Part shown: positions 26,770 through 37,191 of the stretch, in pieces
How the letters are laid out: each line of letters starts with the position of its first letter
Position numbering within the stretch: the stretch's first letter is position 1
Assembly: GCF_000787715.1 (NCBI RefSeq)
Contig: NZ_BBPI01000001.1
Span: 1 to 64,000 of the forward strand
Source: Sphingomonas parapaucimobilis NBRC 15100
GTDB lineage: Bacteria; Pseudomonadota; Alphaproteobacteria; Sphingomonadales; Sphingomonadaceae
DNA: 64,000 nt
Reading direction: 5' to 3'
The notes under the pieces: model-generated
Seen by the model: only the letters and a program-made list of their open reading frames with translations
Database searches by the model: none
What the model was told of the DNA's origin: nothing
Made by a program: the position numbers and the translations under genes

Positions 26770-27269
26770 TGGACGTGCTTCTTCCCCGCGAACTGGTCGA
26801 ACTGGCCGAACGGGTGGTCATCGCCAATCGTGCGGCCGGTCGTCGTGTCGCCGTGGCCGAGAGCTGCACCGGCGGGCTGGTTTCGGCGGCCCTGACCGAA
26901 ATCCCCGGTTCGTCGGATGTGGTCGAGGCGGGCTTCGTCACCTATTCGAACCAGGCCAAGATCGCGCTGCTGAACGTCAACCCCGAAGTCATCGAGACGT
27001 TCGGCGCGGTGTCGACGGCGACCGCCTGGGGCATGGCACGGGGCGCCCTGGCCGCGACCGAGGCGGACGTCGCCGTCGCCATTACCGGTGTCGCAGGCCC
27101 CGGCGGCGGCACGGCCAAGAAGCCGGTCGGCACCGTCGTGTTCGCCCGCGCCCTACGCGGCGGCGACCCGGACGAAATGAAGGCCGAACGTCACGAATTC
27201 GGCGATATCGGTCGCGGCGCGATCCGGCTTCAGGCGGCGCTGCTGGCGCTGGAGCTGCTGCTGCCGTAA
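26769..27269 (+). CDS. pncC: CinA-family nicotinamide-nucleotide amidohydrolase
   Basis: 166 residues, corresponding to the C-terminal deamidase domain of CinA. Motifs are AVAESCTGGLVSAALTEIPGSS, FVTYSNQAK and ITGVAGPGGGTAKKPVGTV. It converts nicotinamide mononucleotide to nicotinate mononucleotide in the pyridine nucleotide cycle. The N-terminal molybdopterin-like domain of long CinA is absent, as is common. It converges on the Coq10-like gene, overlapping by 40 bp. Confidence 0.9.
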   Translation: MDVLLPRELVELAERVVIANRAAGRRVAVAESCTGGLVSAALTEIPGSSDVVEAGFVTYSNQAKIALLNVNPEVIETFGAVSTATAWGMARGALAATEADVAVAITGVAGPGGGTAKKPVGTVVFARALRGGDPDEMKAERHEFGDIGRGAIRLQAALLALELLLP

Positions 27270-27688
27270 AGCCTGGCGGCGCGGTCCTCGAACGCGCCGA
27301 TCATGCGGCGCAGCGCGGTGCCGAACACCTGTCCGGCCAGCATTTCGAACACGCGGTTCTTGAATGCGAAGTCGACGGTGAAATCGACCGCGCAGCCCTG
27401 TTCCTCGGGCCGGAAACGCCAGTTGTTGCGCAGATATTTGAGCGGCCCGTCGAGATATTCGACGTCGATCGCACCGGGCCGATCCTTGGTCACGCGGCTG
27501 GTGAAGGTCTCGCGCAGCCCCTTGAACCCGACGATCATGTCCGCCACCGTTTCGGTCGGCGTGTCCGAACGGACACGCATCGCCGAAACCCAGGGCAGGA
27601 ATTCCGGATAGCGCGCCACATCGGCGACCAGGTCGAACATCTGCTCCGGCGTATAGGGCAGATGCCGCGTCTCGCTATGCTTGGGCAT
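27230..27688 (-). CDS. Coq10/RatA-type START-domain protein
   Basis: 152 residues. Family signature: HLPYTPEQMFDLVADVARYPEFLPWV, YLDGPLKYLRNNWRF and the C-terminal helix with FGTALRRMIGAFEDRA. The Coq10 branch chaperones ubiquinone for respiration, while E. coli RatA was described as a ribosome-association toxin. The Coq10 role is more likely here. The start overlaps the lipA stop (TGATG). A serine-rich tail (SSSSSASSAA) is unusual but harmless. Confidence 0.88.
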   Translation of the reverse strand: MPKHSETRHLPYTPEQMFDLVADVARYPEFLPWVSAMRVRSDTPTETVADMIVGFKGLRETFTSRVTKDRPGAIDVEYLDGPLKYLRNNWRFRPEEQGCAVDFTVDFAFKNRVFEMLAGQVFGTALRRMIGAFEDRAARLYGSSSSSASSAA

Positions 27689-28611
27689 CAGCGCGCGCTT
27701 GCGAACTTCGCCTCGCGGGCCGACCGCAACCGTTCGAAATCGTCGCCCGCATGATAGCTCGACCGGGTCAGCGGCGAACTGGCGACCAGCAGGAAGCCCT
27801 TGGCCCGCGCGATCGCGGCATAGGCGTCGAACGCCTTGGGCGTCACGAACTCGGCAACCTTGGCATGGCGCGGCGTCGGCTGGAGATACTGGCCCATGGT
27901 CAGGAAATCGATATCGGCCGAGCGCATGTCGTCCATAACCTGATGGACCTCCAGCCGCTCTTCGCCCAGGCCGAGCATCACGCCCGACTTGGTGAAGATC
28001 GACGGATCATGGCGCTTCACGCTCTCCAGCAGGCGCAGCGACGCATAATAGCGCGCGCCCGGCCGGATCGTCGGATAGAGGCGTGGGACCGTTTCCAGAT
28101 TATGGTTGTAGACGTCCGGCCGTGCCTCGACGATCGACTCGATCGCGGCCTGCGCCTTGTTCCGGAAATCGGGGGTCAGGATCTCGATCGTCGTATCGGG
28201 CGTCGTGCGGCGCAGCGCCTGGATCACCTTCACGAACTGCGACGCGCCGCCATCGGGCAGGTCGTCCCGATCGACCGAGGTGACGACGATATGCTTCAGC
28301 CCCATCTGCGCGGCGGCGTCCGCCACATTCTGCGGCTCCATCGCATCGACCTTGCGCGGCATGCCGGTCTTCACGTTGCAGAAGGCGCAGGCGCGGGTGC
28401 AGGTATCGCCCAGGATCATGACGGTCGCGTGCTTCTTCGACCAGCATTCCCCGATGTTGGGACACGCCGCTTCTTCGCACACGGTCGTCAGGCTCTTGGC
28501 ACGCATCAGCTCGCGGGTCGCGGCGAAACCGGCGCTCGTCGGGGCCTTGACGCGGATCCAGTCCGGCTTGCGCGCGCGCACCGGCGCGGCCAACGGTGTC
28601 AACTCGTTCAT
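27688..28611 (-). CDS. lipA: Lipoyl synthase
   Basis: 307 residues. Radical-SAM enzyme that inserts two sulfurs into octanoylated carrier proteins. Both iron-sulfur cluster motifs are present: the auxiliary [12 protein letters not shown] and the radical-[11 protein letters not shown]. The C-terminal RSSYHA serine motif is seen as [14 protein letters not shown] 28611 gives the normal family N-terminus ([20 protein letters not shown]). The divergent 152-bp gap to the carbonic anhydrase gene holds the promoters of both. Confidence 0.95.
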   Translation of the reverse strand: MNELTPLAAPVRARKPDWIRVKAPTSAGFAATRELMRAKSLTTVCEEAACPNIGECWSKKHATVMILGDTCTRACAFCNVKTGMPRKVDAMEPQNVADAAAQMGLKHIVVTSVDRDDLPDGGASQFVKVIQALRRTTPDTTIEILTPDFRNKAQAAIESIVEARPDVYNHNLETVPRLYPTIRPGARYYASLRLLESVKRHDPSIFTKSGVMLGLGEERLEVHQVMDDMRSADIDFLTMGQYLQPTPRHAKVAEFVTPKAFDAYAAIARAKGFLLVASSPLTRSSYHAGDDFERLRSAREAKFASAR

Positions 28612-28763
28612 GCCCGCGAAATAGCGATGCTGCCCGCCCGACACAATGCCCACGAACACAGCCGACATATCTCTGGACAGACACATTTTGATATGGAACC
28701 GAAACGGCCATGCTCGGGTTCGCCTGCTACAGCATCGTTTCCTTATCTGGATAAGAGAGAGCA

Positions 28764-29420
28764 ATGACCGACTTTAACGACCTTGTGGATGGCTATCAGC
28801 GCTTTCGGACCTCCGATTGGCGTCGCCAGCGCGACCGCTGGGCCGAGTTGAAGGAAGGCCAGAGCCCCAAGGTGATGGTCATCGCCTGCTCGGACAGCCG
28901 CGTCGATCCGGCGCAGATTTTCGACACCCTGCCCGGCGAAATCTTCGTCGTGCGTAACGTCGCCAACCTCGTTCCCCCGTTCGAGACGGGCGGCGGCCAT
29001 CACGGCGTGTCGGCCGCGCTGGAATTCGCGGTGACGCAGCTGGAAGTGACCGATGTCGTCATCATGGGCCACGGCGCCTGCGGCGGCTGCAAGGCCGCAC
29101 TGACGCAAGGGTTCGCACATGCGCCGCAGGGTGAAGGCGGTTTTGTCTCCGACTGGGTGAGCCTGCTCGACGGCGCTCGCGAGAAGGTTATCGCCAAGCA
29201 TGGCGACGGTGCCGATGCCAATGCGATGCGCGAGATGGAGCTGGAATCGGTCCGTACCTCCATCGCGAACCTGCGTACTTTCCCCTTCGTCACCAAGCGT
29301 GAGGACGCGGGCAAGCTGACGCTGCGCGGCGCCTATTTCGCGATCGCCGACGGCGTGCTGCACCTGATGGACGAAAGCGGCGAGTTCAAGCCCGCCGCCG
29401 CGGCACTGACTGCGGCCTAA
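28764..29420 (+). CDS. can: Beta-class carbonic anhydrase
   Basis: 218 residues. Interconverts CO2 and bicarbonate. The zinc ligands and catalytic dyad are visible: Cys42 and Asp44 in ACSDSRVDP, and His103 and Cys106 in HGACGGC. Shine-Dalgarno AGAGAG stands before the ATG. Single gene between lipA (divergent) and aspS (convergent), ended by a strong terminator. Confidence 0.94.
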   Translation: MTDFNDLVDGYQRFRTSDWRRQRDRWAELKEGQSPKVMVIACSDSRVDPAQIFDTLPGEIFVVRNVANLVPPFETGGGHHGVSAALEFAVTQLEVTDVVIMGHGACGGCKAALTQGFAHAPQGEGGFVSDWVSLLDGAREKVIAKHGDGADANAMREMELESVRTSIANLRTFPFVTKREDAGKLTLRGAYFAIADGVLHLMDESGEFKPAAAALTAA

Positions 29421-29458
29421 GAAACTCGGTCCGGGACCCGGACCCGAGGCAAAAACAA

Positions 29459-29486
29459 GGGCGGACGCCGCATCCGGCGCCCGCCC
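29459..29486. terminator. Strong bidirectional rho-independent terminator
   Basis: GGGCGGACGCCG (29459-29470), loop CATC or less, and CGGCGCCCGCCC (29475-29486) form a long GC stem flanked by an A-run on the left and TTTTT on the right. It ends both the carbonic anhydrase and aspS transcripts. Confidence 0.85.
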
Positions 29487-29510
29487 TTTTTCTTACCCCG
29501 TCATTCGGGA

Positions 29511-31331
29511 TCAGCCGGCCGAAGCGACGACCTGATCGACATCCTTCTTCGCTTCCGCCGTCGAGCGCAGCGACAGCTCGCGCATCTGCTTGTTGCTGGG
29601 CAGGCTGGGCGCGCCCATCAACAGGTCTTCGGCACGCTGGTTCATCGGGAACAGCGAGATTTCGCGCAGGTTCTGCGCACCGCAGATCAGCATGACGATG
29701 CGATCGACACCGGCGGCCATGCCACCATGCGGCGGCGCGCCATATTGGAAGGCGCGGTAGAGGCCACCAAAGCGCTCTTCGACATCCGCCTTGGACAGGC
29801 CGACCTTCTCGAACGCCGCGACCATCAACTCGGGCGACTGGTTGCGGATCGAACCCGACGCAATCTCAAAGCCGTTGCAGACCAGGTCATACTGATAGGC
29901 CTTCAGCGACAACGGATCGGCGGAGTTCAGCGCCTCCATGCCACCCTGCGGCATCGAGAAGGGATTGTGCGCGAATTCGACCTTCTTCTCGTCCTCGTCC
30001 CACTCGTAGAAGGGGAAGTCAACGATCCAGCACAGGCGGAACGCGCCTTCCTCGATCAGGCCGAGCTGTTCGGCGACCCGCGTACGTGCGAGCCCTGCCA
30101 GCTTGGCCGCCGCCTCGACCTTGCCCGCCGCGAAGAACAGGCCGTCATCGGGACCGAGGCCGAGCGCGGCGTAGATCGCCTCCATGCCCTCGGTGCCATG
30201 GTTCTTGGCGATCGGACCGCCGAACTCGCCGCCCTTGCGGGTGACATAGCCCAGGCCCGCATGACCCTCGGCGCGCGCCCACTCGTTCATCTCGTCGAAG
30301 AACTTGCGGCTCTTCTCCGCGGTCTTGGGCGCGGGGATCGCGCGGACGACGCCGCCCGAACCGACGATCTTCTCGAACAGGCCGAAGCCCGAAGTCGTGA
30401 AATGCTCGGAGACATCGGTGATGATCAGCGGGTTGCGCAGATCGGGCTTGTCGTTGCCGTACTTCAGCATCGACTCCGAATATGGGATGCGCGGGAACTG
30501 GCCGATCGGGGTCACGGTGCGGCCATCGGCGAACTTCTCGAAGATGCCGCCGATCACCGGCTCCATCGTTTCCCACACCTCTTCCTGGGTGACGAAGCTC
30601 ATCTCCAGGTCGAGCTGGTAGAACTCGCCCGGCAGACGGTCGGCGCGCGGATCCTCGTCGCGGAAGCAGGGCGCGATCTGGAAGTAACGGTCGAAACCCG
30701 CGACCATCAGCAGCTGCTTATACTGCTGCGGCGCCTGGGGCAGTGCGTAGAACTTGCCCGGATGGATGCGGCTGGGCACCAGGAAGTCGCGCGCGCCCTC
30801 GGGCGACGATGCGGTCAGGATCGGGGTCGAATATTCGGTGAAGCCGCCTGCCTCCATGCGGCGACGCATGTCGGAGATCACCTGGGTCCGGCGGACGATA
30901 TTGGCGTGCAGCGTCTCGCGGCGCAGGTCCAGGAAGCGATAGCGCAGGCGGATATCCTCGGGATATTCCTGCTCACCCGCCACCGGCATCGGCAGTTCCT
31001 CGGCCGCCGACAACACGGTCGCGCCGCGCGCGAACACCTCGATCTCGCCGGTCGCCAGGTTGGCGTTGACGGTGCCCGCCGAGCGCGCCTTCACCACGCC
31101 GTCGATCGTCACGACCGACTCGACCCGGACGCTCTCCAGGATGGCGAGCGCGGGGGTGTCGCTGTCGGCGACGATCTGGGTGATGCCGTAATGGTCGCGA
31201 AGATCGACGAACAGCACGCCGCCATGATCGCGCTTGCGATGGACCCAGCCGGACAGGCGAACCGTCTCGCCGACCGCCTCAGCGGTCAGCGCGGCGCAGG
31301 TGTGGGTACGATAGGCGTGCATGGCGGACAT
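29511..31331 (-). CDS. aspS: Aspartyl-tRNA synthetase
   Basis: 606 residues, bacterial-type class IIb synthetase. The N-terminal OB anticodon-binding domain is [21 protein letters not shown]. Motif 2 is [16 protein letters not shown] and motif 3 is [12 protein letters not shown]. The GAD insertion domain lies between motifs 2 and 3. An ATG nine bases further in (31322) could also start it. Whether it is discriminating or also charges tRNA-Asn cannot be told by eye. Confidence 0.95.
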   Translation of the reverse strand: MSAMHAYRTHTCAALTAEAVGETVRLSGWVHRKRDHGGVLFVDLRDHYGITQIVADSDTPALAILESVRVESVVTIDGVVKARSAGTVNANLATGEIEVFARGATVLSAAEELPMPVAGEQEYPEDIRLRYRFLDLRRETLHANIVRRTQVISDMRRRMEAGGFTEYSTPILTASSPEGARDFLVPSRIHPGKFYALPQAPQQYKQLLMVAGFDRYFQIAPCFRDEDPRADRLPGEFYQLDLEMSFVTQEEVWETMEPVIGGIFEKFADGRTVTPIGQFPRIPYSESMLKYGNDKPDLRNPLIITDVSEHFTTSGFGLFEKIVGSGGVVRAIPAPKTAEKSRKFFDEMNEWARAEGHAGLGYVTRKGGEFGGPIAKNHGTEGMEAIYAALGLGPDDGLFFAAGKVEAAAKLAGLARTRVAEQLGLIEEGAFRLCWIVDFPFYEWDEDEKKVEFAHNPFSMPQGGMEALNSADPLSLKAYQYDLVCNGFEIASGSIRNQSPELMVAAFEKVGLSKADVEERFGGLYRAFQYGAPPHGGMAAGVDRIVMLICGAQNLREISLFPMNQRAEDLLMGAPSLPSNKQMRELSLRSTAEAKKDVDQVVASAG

Positions 31332-31460
31332 TCTCTGTACGTCTGGGGAAAGTGCTGCCGCTTCCCCGCCCTACTGGTTTTTGTCAATCCTAATGTGCCC
31401 GAACGGGCTTCTCTCGCGTTCCTCTTTGTCAACCCGCGTGAGCCGGGCTATGTGCATGCG

Positions 31461-32639
31461 ATGCACGTTCATCCGTTGATTACCGACAGCGCCACGCTCG
31501 CCAATCTCTGCGCCCGCCTCTCCCAGGCCGACTATGTGATGGTCGATACCGAGTTCATGCGCGAAAGCACCTATTGGCCAGAACTCTGCCTGATTCAGAT
31601 CGCCGACACGCAAGAGGCCGCCGCGATCGATCCCAAGGCGCCGGGGCTGGACATGACCCCGCTGCTCGACCTGCTGGTCAACAATGACCAGGTGCTCAAG
31701 GTCTTCCATGCCGGTGGGCAGGATATCGAGATCATCTACAACCTGACCGGCAAGACCCCGCATCCGCTGTTCGATACCCAGATCGCGGCGATGGCGCTGG
31801 GTCAGGGCGAACAGATCGGTTACTCCAACCTGGTCGACAGCTGGCTGGGCATTTCGGTCGACAAGGGCGCGCGCTTCACGGACTGGTCACGCCGCCCGCT
31901 CGACCAGCGCCAGGTCGATTACGCCATCGGCGACGTCACCCATCTGGCGGCGATCTTCCCCAAGATGCTGGAGCGGCTGCGCAAGACCGGGCGCGGCGCG
32001 TGGCTGGACCAGGAAATGGAGCGGCTGGCCGACCCGGCGCACTATGCCAACGACCCTGACGTGGCGTGGAAGCGTGTCCGCGTCTCGGGCCGCAAGCCCG
32101 ACATGCTCGGCCGCCTGAAGGCGCTGGCCCGCTGGCGCGAGCTGGAGGCGCAAGCCAAGGACCTGCCGCGCGGCCGTATCGTCAAGGACGAGACGCTGGC
32201 CGACCTCGCCGGGCATCCGCCGCGCAAGCAGGCCGACCTCGCCAAGGTGCGCGGCCTGTCGGCGACCTGGGCGGGCAATGACATCGGTGCGCGCCTGATG
32301 GATGCGCTGGACGGTGCCGAACCGCTGGGCGCCGACGAACTGCCCGCGCGCGACGATCGCAAGCCGGGCATGGGTCGTGAGGGTGCGCTGGTCGCCGATC
32401 TCCTCAAGCTGCTGCTGAAAATCCGGGCGCGCGACATCGACGTGGCACCCCGTCTGCTGGCCCGTGCCGACGATTTGGAAATGCTGGCCGCCGGTGTCCG
32501 CTCCGGCCTGTCGGTGCTCGACGGCTGGCGGTTCGAGCAGTTCGGCCGCGACGCACTCGATCTGGTCGAGGGGCGCACCGGCTTTATCGTGAAGGGCGGC
32601 AAGTTGAAGATGGTTCGCACCGCCGAGGACGAGGCATGA
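31461..32639 (+). CDS. rnd: Ribonuclease D
   Basis: 392 residues. DEDDy exoribonuclease trimming tRNA 3' ends. Exo I is VDTEFMRESTYWPELCLIQIAD, Exo II FHAGGQDIEII and Exo III QVDYAIGDVTHL. An HRDC domain follows (about 215-285). ATG 31461 gives the family N-terminus. The frame is open far upstream, but that stretch is the antisense of aspS. The stop overlaps the start of the next gene (ATGA). Confidence 0.94.
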   Translation: MHVHPLITDSATLANLCARLSQADYVMVDTEFMRESTYWPELCLIQIADTQEAAAIDPKAPGLDMTPLLDLLVNNDQVLKVFHAGGQDIEIIYNLTGKTPHPLFDTQIAAMALGQGEQIGYSNLVDSWLGISVDKGARFTDWSRRPLDQRQVDYAIGDVTHLAAIFPKMLERLRKTGRGAWLDQEMERLADPAHYANDPDVAWKRVRVSGRKPDMLGRLKALARWRELEAQAKDLPRGRIVKDETLADLAGHPPRKQADLAKVRGLSATWAGNDIGARLMDALDGAEPLGADELPARDDRKPGMGREGALVADLLKLLLKIRARDIDVAPRLLARADDLEMLAAGVRSGLSVLDGWRFEQFGRDALDLVEGRTGFIVKGGKLKMVRTAEDEA

Positions 32640-32923
32640 TACGCGCGGCGGCTCTCTTCGTTTTACTGCCGCTCGCGGCCTGCACGACGACGCCTGAGGT
32701 CGCAGGGCTGCCCGATATGTCTGGATGCGGCGATACCAAGGTGGCCAACCTAATCGGCAAGCACTGGACCGAGGCGCTCCGCGCGCCGACCCAGAAGCGC
32801 GCCGGCACGCAAAATCTGCGGGTCATCGCGCCGGGCGATGCGGTGACGATGGATTATCGACCCGACCGGCTGAACATCGAAACCGATGCGGACGGCCGGG
32901 TCGCTCGCCTTAAGTGCGGCTAA
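32636..32923 (+). CDS. Lipoprotein with I78-type peptidase-inhibitor fold
   Basis: 95 residues. A lipoprotein signal ends LPLAACTTT, giving a lipidated Cys at about 16. The body matches the I78 (potato-inhibitor-like) family: GCGDTKVANLIGKHW, RVIAPGDAVTMDYRPDRLNI and the closing DADGRVARLKCG. It would be a periplasmic protease inhibitor. It is coupled to rnd by a 4-bp overlap, although no functional link is known. The 3' end overlaps the convergent ppx by 14 bp. Confidence 0.85.
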   Translation: MIRAAALFVLLPLAACTTTPEVAGLPDMSGCGDTKVANLIGKHWTEALRAPTQKRAGTQNLRVIAPGDAVTMDYRPDRLNIETDADGRVARLKCG

Positions 32924-34382
32924 GCCGGACCGGCGTCTTGCCCAACGCGGTCGCCAGCGTCGCATGGCGGCGCTCGACCGCCTCGCCATAAAAGCCCCGG
33001 TCGGCCTCCAGCATCTCCAGACCCAGGCGGCTGTCGTCCAGAACCAGGCCCGTCCGCTCCAGCGGCCCGGCCAGTCCGCCGCTGAGCCGCTGGCCCAGCC
33101 GGATCGCCAGGCCCCAGCTCGTCGCGAGCTTCAACTGCGCGGGGCTGGCCAGTTCGGCGAGCGGCGACGGCACGTCCAGACCACCGCCCAGACTGGTATG
33201 GAGCGCCTGCGCCAGCATCGCCCGCGCCTCCGCATCGATGCCGACCCAATTGCCGTGCAGTGCGATCTCGACGCCACGCTCGGCGCGGAATTCCGGGTTC
33301 GCCCGCCAGCCGACATCGGCGAGCAGGCAAGCCGCGTGACGCAGCCGTGCTTCCGCTGCCGCTTCCCCGGCGAACAGCGGCGCGATCCAGCTTTCCAGCA
33401 GATCGCCATGTTCGGGGAATCGGCCGAGCAACCGCCCTTCCTCGCGCGCGGCGACGATCAACGGATCGAGCGCGCGGGTCTTCGCATCCAGCCCGCCATA
33501 GAGAAGCCCCTCGCGAAGGCCGAAGGCGGACACCACGGTCGTGCTGCTACCCAGATGCTTGAGCAGCACGCTGAGCAGCGCCGTCGCATCGGCCAGCGTC
33601 GCGGCGCGGCTGGACGACAGTCCCTTCACCTCGCGCAGGCGGGCCTTGCTGAGATGCGGGATCGTCCGCGTCAGGCGCAAAATGTCGAGCGGCGTCAGTT
33701 CGTAATGATGGATGATCGGCAGGGGATAATCGGCCAGCGTCATGTCCAGCCGTGCCAGCGCGCGCCACGATCCACCGACAAGGTAGAAAGGCAGGCCACG
33801 CCCACGCCCTTCCCAGCCCGCGTCATCGATCAGGCGACCGATATGCCGCTCGAACGCCTTGCTGCCCTTCTCACGCAGCGCAGGAATGCGCAGCACGCCC
33901 AGCGGAAAGGACACCCGATCCTCGACGCTGCCCTCGCGGACGCGAACGAGCTCCAGGCTGCCGCCGCCCAGATCACCGACGATCCCGTCAGCATCGGGAA
34001 TGGCGGAGAGAACCCCCTCCCCCGCCGCCTTGGCCTCCTGTTCGCCGGACAGGAGTTCGACCTCCAGCCCCAGCGACTCGGCACAGGCGATCAGTTCGCC
34101 GCCATTGGCCGCGTCGCGCACCGCCGCCGTCGCGACCGTGCGGAGCGTGGTGACGCCCATTTCGCGCGCCAGGCTGGCGAAACGGGCCAGCGCGACCTGG
34201 GCCTTGACCAGCGAGGCCGGATCGATCGCCCCGGTCGCCGCCAGGCCGCGCCCCAGCCCGGCCATCACCTTTTCGTTGAACAGGATCGCGGGGAGGCGCG
34301 GCGGTCCCTGATAGACGACCAGCCGAACCGAGTTGGAGCCGATATCGATGATCGCCGTGCGCGGCGCGCGAGTGCCTGCCAT
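32910..34382 (-). CDS. ppx: Exopolyphosphatase, Ppx/GppA family
   Basis: 490 residues. The actin-like ATPase core has IDIGSNSVRLVVY, AVRDAANGGEL and DLGGGSLELV. An HD-like C-terminal domain follows. It degrades polyphosphate and/or converts pppGpp to ppGpp. It lies 17 bp behind ppk on the same strand, so synthesis and breakdown of polyphosphate are co-expressed. Confidence 0.92.
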   Translation of the reverse strand: MAGTRAPRTAIIDIGSNSVRLVVYQGPPRLPAILFNEKVMAGLGRGLAATGAIDPASLVKAQVALARFASLAREMGVTTLRTVATAAVRDAANGGELIACAESLGLEVELLSGEQEAKAAGEGVLSAIPDADGIVGDLGGGSLELVRVREGSVEDRVSFPLGVLRIPALREKGSKAFERHIGRLIDDAGWEGRGRGLPFYLVGGSWRALARLDMTLADYPLPIIHHYELTPLDILRLTRTIPHLSKARLREVKGLSSSRAATLADATALLSVLLKHLGSSTTVVSAFGLREGLLYGGLDAKTRALDPLIVAAREEGRLLGRFPEHGDLLESWIAPLFAGEAAAEARLRHAACLLADVGWRANPEFRAERGVEIALHGNWVGIDAEARAMLAQALHTSLGGGLDVPSPLAELASPAQLKLATSWGLAIRLGQRLSGGLAGPLERTGLVLDDSRLGLEMLEADRGFYGEAVERRHATLATALGKTPVRLSRT

Positions 34383-34399
34383 GTCTCAGCGGTCGCCCG

Positions 34400-36565
34400 T
34401 CAACGCTGCCGCCGGAGCGACAGGGTCGGCACGGCCTTGCTGGTGTCGAGCGCGGCGCCGCGCCCGGAAAGCGAGGGATTGGTCATGAAATACCGATGCA
34501 GGTTGAAGGGGCGATCGCCGGGCTGGTCGCGGACATAGCTGCCGTCCGGCTCCAGTTCCCAACTCTGTTCATTGTCGAGCAGATTGGCGACCATCACCTG
34601 GTCCAGGATCTGGTCGTGGACGGTCGGGTTGAGGATCGGCAGCATATATTCGACGCGCCGGTCGAAGTTGCGCGGCATCCAGTCGGCCGAGGAAATGAAG
34701 ACCTTCGCCGCGTCATGGGGCAGAGCCTTGCCGTCGCCGAACGCCCAGATGCGGCTGTGTTCCAGGAAGCGGCCGATGACCGACTTGACCCGGATATTCT
34801 CCGACATGCCCGGCACGCCAGGGCGCAGGCAGCAGATGCCGCGTACGATCAGGTCGATCTCGACCCCCGCGCCGCTCGCCTCGTACAGCTTCTCGATGAC
34901 CTGCGGATCGACCAGCGAGTTGACCTTCGCCCACAGGCTGCCGGTCCGTCCCGCACGGGCATGCGCGATCTCGGCGTCGATCAGCGCCATCAGGTTATGG
35001 CGCAGGTCGCGCGGCGAGAGGCTCACCCGGTTCATGGCCACGGGTTCGACATAGCCCGTGATATAATTGAACATCTGCGCCGCATCGCGGCCCAGCAGCG
35101 GATCGGCGGTGAAGAAGCTCAGATCGGTATAGATACGCGCGGTGATCGGGTGGTAATTGCCCGTGCCGAAATGGCAGTAGGTGCGAAAATCGCTGCCCTC
35201 GCGCCGCACGACCATCGACACCTTGGCATGCGTCTTCCAGTCGATGAAGCCATAGACGACCTGCACGCCCGCCCGCTCCAAGGCGGAGGCCCAATACAGG
35301 TTCTGCTCTTCGTCGAAGCGCGCCTTCAACTCGACGATCGCCGTCACGGACTTGCCCGCCTCGGCCGCCGCGATCAGCGCGTTGATGATCGCCGATTGCT
35401 TGCCCGCACGGTAGAGCGTCTGCTTGATTGCCACGACATCCGGGTCCGCCGCCGCCTGCTTCAGGAAGGCGATCACCACCTCGAACGTTTCATAGGGGTG
35501 GTGGACGACAATATCCTTGGCCTTGATCGCGGCAAAGCAATCGCCCGCAAATTCCCGGATCCGCTCGGGAAATCGGGGTGCATAAGGCGGAAATTTCAGG
35601 TCGGGACGATCCGAGTCGACCAGCGTGTCGAGGTCGCCGATCCCCAGCATATTGCCGCTCTCGGTGATGATCGCATCCACGCCGCCCAACTCGCCGCGCA
35701 GCACATCGGCCAGCTCGTCGGGCATGCCCGTCTCCAGCTCCAGCCGGATCACCCGCCCGCGCCGCCGCCGCTTGATGGCGTTGGCGAAATAGCGGACCAG
35801 ATCCTCCGCCTCTTCCTCGATCTCGATATCGCTGTCGCGCAGCACGCGGAAGGTCGCGGCGCCATTGACCACATACCCCGGAAACAACAGCCCGGAGAAA
35901 CGACGCAAGATCGTCTCGATCGAGACATAGCGCGCGCCCTCACCCGGCAGGCGAACGAAACGCGGCATGGTCGGCGGGATCATCACCAGCTCGCGAATCG
36001 GTGCCTTGTCCGACACGCGGGTCAGGTCGAAGATCATCGACAGGCCCTTGTTCGGGATGAACGGAAAGGGATGTGCCGGGTCGAGCGCTTGCGGGGTCAG
36101 GATCGGAAAGATCTGCTCGCGGACATGCGTCTCCAGCCAGGTGCTCGCCTCCGGGTCGATCGCATCGCGCCGGAGAACGAAGATGCCTGCCTCGTCCAGC
36201 AAATTGCGCAGGTCGCCCCAGACCTCTTGCTGGCTCGCCATCAGGCGGTCCGCCTCGGCGACGATACCGCTCAGCTGCTGGCCCGGCGTCAGGCCGTCGA
36301 CCGACCGCTGCTCGACATCCTGCGCCTGCTGCCCCTTCAGGCCCGCCACCCGGACCATGAAGAACTCGTCGAGATTCGACCCCGAGATCGACAGAAAGCG
36401 CAACCGCTCCAGCAGCGGGTGCGCCGTGTTGCAGGCCTCCTCCAGCACGCGGCGGTTGAAGGCCAGCCATGAAAGTTCGCGGTTGAAGTACCGCCCATTC
36501 GGCTCCGTCGCGAAATGATCGTCGTCGGGTTCTGACATTTGCGCGATATGGGCAGGACGGGTCAT
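34400..36565 (-). CDS. ppk1: Polyphosphate kinase 1
   Basis: 721 residues. Makes polyphosphate from ATP. The N-terminal domain has [18 protein letters not shown] and [16 protein letters not shown]. The catalytic histidines are in [12 protein letters not shown] and [12 protein letters not shown], and [15 protein letters not shown] is also conserved. An ATG at 36538 is an alternative start, since the first ten residues are not conserved in my recollection of the family. It follows hdaA by 17 bp. Confidence 0.95.
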   Translation of the reverse strand: MTRPAHIAQMSEPDDDHFATEPNGRYFNRELSWLAFNRRVLEEACNTAHPLLERLRFLSISGSNLDEFFMVRVAGLKGQQAQDVEQRSVDGLTPGQQLSGIVAEADRLMASQQEVWGDLRNLLDEAGIFVLRRDAIDPEASTWLETHVREQIFPILTPQALDPAHPFPFIPNKGLSMIFDLTRVSDKAPIRELVMIPPTMPRFVRLPGEGARYVSIETILRRFSGLLFPGYVVNGAATFRVLRDSDIEIEEEAEDLVRYFANAIKRRRRGRVIRLELETGMPDELADVLRGELGGVDAIITESGNMLGIGDLDTLVDSDRPDLKFPPYAPRFPERIREFAGDCFAAIKAKDIVVHHPYETFEVVIAFLKQAAADPDVVAIKQTLYRAGKQSAIINALIAAAEAGKSVTAIVELKARFDEEQNLYWASALERAGVQVVYGFIDWKTHAKVSMVVRREGSDFRTYCHFGTGNYHPITARIYTDLSFFTADPLLGRDAAQMFNYITGYVEPVAMNRVSLSPRDLRHNLMALIDAEIAHARAGRTGSLWAKVNSLVDPQVIEKLYEASGAGVEIDLIVRGICCLRPGVPGMSENIRVKSVIGRFLEHSRIWAFGDGKALPHDAAKVFISSADWMPRNFDRRVEYMLPILNPTVHDQILDQVMVANLLDNEQSWELEPDGSYVRDQPGDRPFNLHRYFMTNPSLSGRGAALDTSKAVPTLSLRRQR

Positions 36566-36582
36566 CGTGTCTCGCTTAGGGC

Positions 36583-37191
36583 TTACGGCTCGGCGATCAG
36601 ACCGGCCGCGATCAGAGTGGAGCGTGCAAGGGGAATGGACAAGCGCGCACGCCGTTCCATCGCCCCCTGGTCGAGCATATCCACTGCGCGGATGACAGAA
36701 AGGTGACTACGCTCGATCCGAAGCGTCAGCCACTCGATCAGATCGGGCCGCGCATCCAGGCCCCGCCGCTCGAACAGATGCTCGAACAGCCCGGCGACCA
36801 GTTCGTCGTCGGGCGCGCCGATCTCGGCCAGGCTGCTGTTCGCCAGGCGCGAGCGAAGGTCGGGCAGCTTCACCTGCCAGCGCGGCGGCGGCGAATCGGC
36901 GACGATCAGCAGTGGCAGCCGATCGGCCTGTGCCCGGTTCCAGGCGTGGAAGATCTGCACCTCGGGCACGCGCTCGGCATCGTCGATGATCGTGCCCCCG
37001 CTCTTGGCCGCGAAGATGCGCGCCAGCAGCGACCGGCCCGACTTGCGCGGGCCGGTGAGGATCGCGGCCATGGTCGGCCACGCTTCCCATTGTTCCAGCA
37101 TCCGTGCCGCCATTCGGTTGGAATCGGTCAGCAGGAACGCATCGGATCGGGGGTCCGCCGGCCATTGCAGCGGCAGCGCCATCTGGTTCAT
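36583..37191 (-). CDS. hdaA: HdaA, DnaA-related regulator of initiation
   Basis: 202 residues, the AAA+ part of DnaA without the DNA-binding domain. The N-terminus ([10 protein letters not shown]) carries a beta-clamp-binding motif, QMALPL. The P-loop is GPRKSGRS, with Arg at the Lys position as in E. coli Hda. Arg-finger and sensor regions follow. With the clamp it stimulates DnaA-ATP hydrolysis after replication starts. The start overlaps the upstream stop by 4 bp (ATGA). Confidence 0.88.
   Translation of the reverse strand: MNQMALPLQWPADPRSDAFLLTDSNRMAARMLEQWEAWPTMAAILTGPRKSGRSLLARIFAAKSGGTIIDDAERVPEVQIFHAWNRAQADRLPLLIVADSPPPRWQVKLPDLRSRLANSSLAEIGAPDDELVAGLFEHLFERRGLDARPDLIEWLTLRIERSHLSVIRAVDMLDQGAMERRARLSIPLARSTLIAAGLIAEP

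Noticed and set aside
29727..31460. Open frame extending RNase D by about 578 codons upstream
   Set aside because: It is the antisense of aspS. Family N-terminus and length place the rnd start at 31461.
37054..37077. Missing Walker A lysine in HdaA (GPRKSGRS)
   Set aside because: Arg at this position is also found in E. coli Hda (GREGAGRS), so it is normal for the family.
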